A stretch of 64,000 nucleotides of DNA from Streptomyces sp. PH10-H1. Lineage in GTDB: Bacteria > Actinomycetota > Actinomycetes > Streptomycetales > Streptomycetaceae. The notes beneath the pieces were generated by a model. The model was given only the letters and a program-made list of their open reading frames with translations, did no database searches and had not been told where the DNA came from. Positions 60,285-64,000 of the stretch are shown piece after piece. The DNA lies in contig NZ_JASISZ010000030.1 of NCBI RefSeq assembly GCF_030063355.1, forward strand, positions 1-64,000. Direction: 5' to 3'. The position numbers and the translations under genes were made by a program. The stretch's first letter is position 1. The number at the start of each line of letters is the position of its first letter.

Positions 60285-61106
60285 TCACTTGAGGATGTTG
60301 ACGGCTCGGGCCACCACGAGGGCGACGGTGACGAGGGAGATGGCGGACTGCAGAAGCATGAGCATCTTCGCCCAGCGGGACAGCGGCATCACGTCCGTGG
60401 GGCTGAAGGCGGTGGCGTTGGTGAAGGCCAGGTACAGGTAGTCCAGGAAGGTCGGTTCCCAGTGCGCGGGCGCGGTATCGGGGCTCTGCATCTGGACGAA
60501 CAGGAAGTCCGGGAACTGATGGGTGCCCTGCGCACGGGCGACGGGGCCGCCCCGGTCCCACTCCCAGTACCACAGGGCGAAGGCGATGACATTGGTGAGC
60601 CAGATCCCGGCACCGGTCATCAGCAGCGGGCCGGCGCTGCCGGGTTCCGTTCCCTGGACCAGTCCGGTCACGAGCTGCGCGGCCGACCAGCCGTTGGCCA
60701 CGCTGATGACGCCGGTCAGGACCAGGCCGCCGGTGCGCAGCAGCTGGGATCCGCGTTCGATCCGGTGCGGATTGGCTGCCATGAGGGCGACGAGCAGGAG
60801 CAGTTCCAGGGCCGGCAGCAGCCAGTGCGGATGGATGGTGAGCCGGGGAGGCAGGGACCATTGCAGGCCGATCGCCGCCGTGATCACGACCGTCACCGCC
60901 CACCGGGGCTCGCCTGCGGTGGTCCGCCGCCAGGCCGGTGGGTCGCTCACCCCGTGGGCGTCCTCGCGGACAGGAACGAGCAGGCGCTCGATCCTGTCCA
61001 GCCGGGCATGCAAGGAGTCGGCGGGGCGCGCCGCGCCTTCGTTCGGCTCGGACCGGTGCCCCCCCGAGTGTGGGGGAGTCCGGCCGGATTCGCAGTCGTC
61101 GGTCAC
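60285..61106 (-). CDS. DUF1345-like / ion-channel-like membrane protein
   Basis: 273 residues. A polar N terminus of about 65 residues, then five to six hydrophobic segments (about 70-88, 95-110, 125-145, 165-185, 215-235, 250-268). The loop before the last segment reads L-Y-L-A-F-T-N-A-T-A-F-S-P-T-D-V-M-P-L-S, similar to the pore-adjacent region of two-TM potassium channels (T-A-F-S-P-T-D). Role unconfirmed. ATG at 61106. Confidence 0.75.
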   Translation of the reverse strand: MTDDCESGRTPPHSGGHRSEPNEGAARPADSLHARLDRIERLLVPVREDAHGVSDPPAWRRTTAGEPRWAVTVVITAAIGLQWSLPPRLTIHPHWLLPALELLLLVALMAANPHRIERGSQLLRTGGLVLTGVISVANGWSAAQLVTGLVQGTEPGSAGPLLMTGAGIWLTNVIAFALWYWEWDRGGPVARAQGTHQFPDFLFVQMQSPDTAPAHWEPTFLDYLYLAFTNATAFSPTDVMPLSRWAKMLMLLQSAISLVTVALVVARAVNILK

Positions 61107-61162
61107 AGTACGGATTGTGACACCGACCTGGCGGCCGGCCGCCCGTCGGGGGACCGGGCCGG

Positions 61163-64000
61163 TCAGGGGTGGGCGCCTCCCCGGGTCGAGACGGCGACGT
61201 ACTGGACGCGCATCGGGTGCCCGGGTTCGGTGGCGGGCCCGGCGGGGGCGCCGAGTGCGGTCGGGAGGTTACCGCCCACGGCCACGTTCAGGATCAGGAA
61301 CAGGCCGTGGTGCACCGCCCGCGCCCAGGTCGCGGCGTCCATCTGGGCCTCCGTCACGCGGTGGTACTCACGTCCGTCCCGGTACCAGCGCACCTGCTCG
61401 GCGCCGGTGGTGAGGTCGACCTCCACCGCGTAGGAGTGGAATGCCGTCCGGCAGTCGGAGCACGACCGATCCCCGGAACTGAGGCCCTTGGGCTCCTGGC
61501 AGGGACCGCCCCCGAGGGTGCCGCAGTGCATGGTCCCGAAGACGGCGTCACGGCCGTTGACGTTTTCCATGACATCGAGTTCACCGACCGACGGCCACCC
61601 CGTGTAGCCGTCGCGCAACCCGGCGCCCAGGGTCCAGAAGGCCGGCCAGTAGCCGGCCGCGCCGGGCCCGGTGACGTCCGGCAGCGCGATCGACGCCTCG
61701 ATGCGCATCACCCCGCCGGTCGGGGGGACGAGGTCGGCCCGCTTGGACTCGATCCGGCCCGAGTTCCACCGGCCGTTCTTCAGTGTGGGCACGATCTCCA
61801 GCGAGCCCCGGCCGTCCAGCCGGACGTTGTCGGTCGAGTCGGTCATCGCCTCGATCTCCCCTGTGCCCCATTGGGCGGCGGGGCAGCCCGGATAGCAGGT
61901 GCCGAGGTCGTACTGCCAGTTCGCGGCGGAGGGGCGGCTGCCGGCCGGGCCGTCGAAGTCGTCGCGCAGGAGCTGGGTCCAGCCGTCGGCGCTCGTCACG
62001 GTGCGGGCGGGTGGCAGCCCGGCCCCCGTCAGCAGCCGTTCGAGCCGGGGCGTCAGGACGACGGCGGCGACATTGGTGAGATGCGCGTCGTCCCGGTACA
62101 GCAGGATCCGTTCCAGCACCGCCGGGCAGCTGCTCCCCGTCCCCGGGCAGAGGACCGAATTCACTTCGACGGTCCGGACACCGGGCATCCGGCCGGACGC
62201 GACGGCCTGAGCGAGCGGATCGGGCCACTGTGCGCCGCTGCGGTCGAACTCGCAGGCGGCCGGGTCATGGGTGTGTCCGGAGACGCAGGCCGGGATGTCC
62301 GTCCCGGGGATCGGGGTGTCCTGGATATACACGATCGGTACGCCGAGCGCACGCAGCGGTGTGAGCGTCTTCTCCCAGCCTTCGGCGAGGAGCCGCTGGT
62401 CGTCGGTGTAGCGGTTGAGGGAGGCGATGACGATCATCCGGGGCCTCGGACCCTGCCGCAGCCTGGCCAGGCTGTCCGCCCGCCAGGTGTCGCATTCACG
62501 GTATGTACGGCCCAGCTGGGGGTTGACCACGGTCAGCTGCGGCAGCGGGCAGCCCTGCTTCACCAACTCCTGCAGGGCCCAGTGGCGTTCGGCCGCGATG
62601 GCCAGCATCGAGGAGAACCACTGTCCGGCGTGCGAGTCGCCGAGCAGCACGATCCGGTCCGTGCTGCCGGGTGCACCGAACAGGCAGGGCGGGCTGCTGG
62701 TCGTGGCCGGCGCCACTTCGCACGGGCCGTCCGGCGGGAAGTCCTTGCGGGCCTGGACGGCGTCCGGCACCACAGGGCCGTCCTTGAGCGGCGTCGCGGT
62801 GCGCTGCAGCAGGGATGTGCCGTCGGCCGAGCCCGGCGGCAGGCCCCTCAGATCGACCGGGGCGGCCGGGCCGAGCAGGTGCAGTGTTCCGGTGCCGACC
62901 ACCAGCGCCAGCACTACCGGCATGATGACCGACGCGATCCCCAGTGACAGTCCGCGCCGGGGGAGTTCGGAGACGGTACGGCTGCGCCGCAGCGGCTGTT
63001 CGATCCAGCGCATCGCCGCCAGAGCGGGCAGCGCGGACGCCGCGGTGAGCGCCGCTTTCGCCGGCCATCCGAGCGTCCCGAGGCGGGCCTCGGAGAGGAC
63101 GAGCACGGGCCAGTGCCACAGGTAGAGGTTGTAGGAGAGACGGCCGACTGCACGGGGGACCCGGCCTGCCAGCAGCCGGCCGACCCCGTACGGGTCCACA
63201 CCGCCGTCCGCGTTACGGTCGGGTATGCCCGCCAGGATCACCGCGGCGGTGGCGAGGGCCGGGACCAGCGCCGCGTAGCCGGGGTACGGCGTCGTGGTGT
63301 CGTACCCGGCCACGCACCACACGAGGGCAGCCGCGCCGGCCCAGCCGCACAGCAGGCGCAGTGCGCGCGGTCCGCGCAGCCGGTGCCACGGCAGCAGCGC
63401 GAGCAGCGCCCCTGCTCCGAACTGCCAGACCCGGGAGGGTGTTCCGAGGTAGGCCATCGAGACGGAACCGTGGGTCCAGCGCAGCGACAGGGCGAAGGAG
63501 CCGAGCGTCAGCAGTGCGATCACGGCGGTCACGGCCGACCGGACGGCACGGCCCCGGCGGACCGCCCGGGCCGTGACGAACACGATCACCGCGAGCAGCG
63601 GGGCCCAGAACAGATAGAACTGTTCCTCCACCGCGAGCGACCAGAAGTGGAGCAGCGGGCTCGGGTCACGGCCGGCGGCGAGGTAGTCCGTCTGCTGGCT
63701 GATGAAGCGCCAGTTGGCGGTGGACAGCGCGGCGGCCAGGACGTCGTATTCCAGGTCGGTGCGGCGCAGCGGGACGGTGAGCCATGCGCCGGCCAGGGCG
63801 ACCGCGCCGAGCACCACGGCGGCGGAGGGCAGCAGCCGCCGGGCCCGGCGGGAGAAGAACTCTCCCAGCCGGATCCGGCCGGTGGTGACCGCCTCGCGGA
63901 CCAGCAGGCCGGTGATCAGATAGCCGGAGATGACGAAGAAGATGTCCACGCCGACGAATCCGCCGGCCAGGCCGGGCACGGCCGCGTGGAAGGCGAGCAC
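61163..64000 (-). CDS. Membrane acyltransferase-SGNH-GH16 fusion (5' end beyond window)
   Basis: 945 residues seen; the N terminus lies past the right edge. Residues about 1-380: acyltransferase_3 (OafA-type) membrane domain with F-F-V-I-S-G-Y-L-I-T-G-L and R-R-A-R-R-L-L-P. Residues about 420-680: SGNH hydrolase-like domain with L-L-G-D-S-H-A-G-Q-W (catalytic Ser) and D-A-H-L-T near its end. Residues about 695-945: GH16 beta-sandwich with W-Q-Y-D-L-G-T, E-I-E-A-M-T and catalytic E-L-D-V-M-E. Together these suggest O-acylation of an exported polysaccharide coupled to its cleavage or remodelling outside the membrane. Stop at 61163. Confidence 0.88.
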   Translation of the reverse strand: MLAFHAAVPGLAGGFVGVDIFFVISGYLITGLLVREAVTTGRIRLGEFFSRRARRLLPSAAVVLGAVALAGAWLTVPLRRTDLEYDVLAAALSTANWRFISQQTDYLAAGRDPSPLLHFWSLAVEEQFYLFWAPLLAVIVFVTARAVRRGRAVRSAVTAVIALLTLGSFALSLRWTHGSVSMAYLGTPSRVWQFGAGALLALLPWHRLRGPRALRLLCGWAGAAALVWCVAGYDTTTPYPGYAALVPALATAAVILAGIPDRNADGGVDPYGVGRLLAGRVPRAVGRLSYNLYLWHWPVLVLSEARLGTLGWPAKAALTAASALPALAAMRWIEQPLRRSRTVSELPRRGLSLGIASVIMPVVLALVVGTGTLHLLGPAAPVDLRGLPPGSADGTSLLQRTATPLKDGPVVPDAVQARKDFPPDGPCEVAPATTSSPPCLFGAPGSTDRIVLLGDSHAGQWFSSMLAIAAERHWALQELVKQGCPLPQLTVVNPQLGRTYRECDTWRADSLARLRQGPRPRMIVIASLNRYTDDQRLLAEGWEKTLTPLRALGVPIVYIQDTPIPGTDIPACVSGHTHDPAACEFDRSGAQWPDPLAQAVASGRMPGVRTVEVNSVLCPGTGSSCPAVLERILLYRDDAHLTNVAAVVLTPRLERLLTGAGLPPARTVTSADGWTQLLRDDFDGPAGSRPSAANWQYDLGTCYPGCPAAQWGTGEIEAMTDSTDNVRLDGRGSLEIVPTLKNGRWNSGRIESKRADLVPPTGGVMRIEASIALPDVTGPGAAGYWPAFWTLGAGLRDGYTGWPSVGELDVMENVNGRDAVFGTMHCGTLGGGPCQEPKGLSSGDRSCSDCRTAFHSYAVEVDLTTGAEQVRWYRDGREYHRVTEAQMDAATWARAVHHGLFLILNVAVGGNLPTALGAPAGPATEPGHPMRVQYVAVSTRGGAHP

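Overview
The window is high-GC DNA with strong third-position GC bias, frequent GTG starts and AGGAGG-type ribosome binding sites. Gene content points to a Streptomyces or close relative: DUF6629, DUF6343 and DUF6817 proteins, an ECF41 sigma factor, WYL, HxlR and ArsR regulators, a CYP105-type P450 with its small ferredoxin, and a Cys-ended 'HIDLLRV' leader peptide. No rRNA, tRNA, CRISPR array or replication origin was seen. The layout is short monocistrons and two- to four-gene operons typical of a chromosomal arm or arm-core transition.

Region by region. 1-2.4 kb: end of an IS4-type transposase beside a 5'-truncated gene, then three remnants of a siderophore-uptake locus and a small lipoprotein. 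2.8-7 kb: a sigma factor fused through a membrane anchor to a glycosidase, then a WYL regulator divergent from an epoxide-hydrolase homologue lacking its catalytic residues. 7.2-9.5 kb: a frameshifted LysR regulator and a decayed NAD-formate dehydrogenase gene. 9.5-13.6 kb: an NAD(P)-binding protein, a membrane protein and a large secreted galactose oxidase with all copper ligands. 13.7-18.8 kb: the mutA-mutB-meaB operon (methylmalonyl-CoA mutase and its GTPase chaperone). 18.9-25.6 kb: GNAT, AraC regulator, P450-ferredoxin pair, thiol-transferase-like protein, ECF41 sigma factor, HxlR regulator, thioesterase. 25.6-30.8 kb: a flavin-dependent monooxygenase operon behind a Cys leader peptide, with two of its four oxidoreductase genes deleted internally or terminally and a truncated glutaminase beside it. 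30.9-36.9 kb: reductase, decayed GTPase, phosphatase, ArsR and DinB scraps, and a TetR-type regulator with a C-terminal extension divergent from a second-type ClpX. 36.9-47.6 kb: secreted CAP protein, two-component system, SRPBCC pair, VOC proteins, phosphoesterase, RNA-ligase-like protein, second WYL regulator. 47.6-57 kb: ArsR-MFS divergent pair, DUF6817, an ABC exporter followed by a small secreted peptide, tandem repeats, two-domain VOC protein. 57-64 kb: Cys-rich small ORF, F420/NADP-reductase-like protein with divergent HxlR, truncated ArsR, ion-channel-like membrane protein, and an acyltransferase-SGNH-GH16 fusion running off the right edge.

The most striking global feature is gene decay. 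At least a dozen loci are scars in which one end or the middle of a gene is missing while neighbours are intact. The most interesting intact assemblies are the sigma-glycosidase fusion, the TetR-extension/ClpX pair with a palindrome-rich shared promoter, the Cys-leader monooxygenase operon, the ABC exporter plus secreted peptide, and the membrane acyltransferase-GH16 fusion. All function calls rest on reading motifs by eye; no database search was run.
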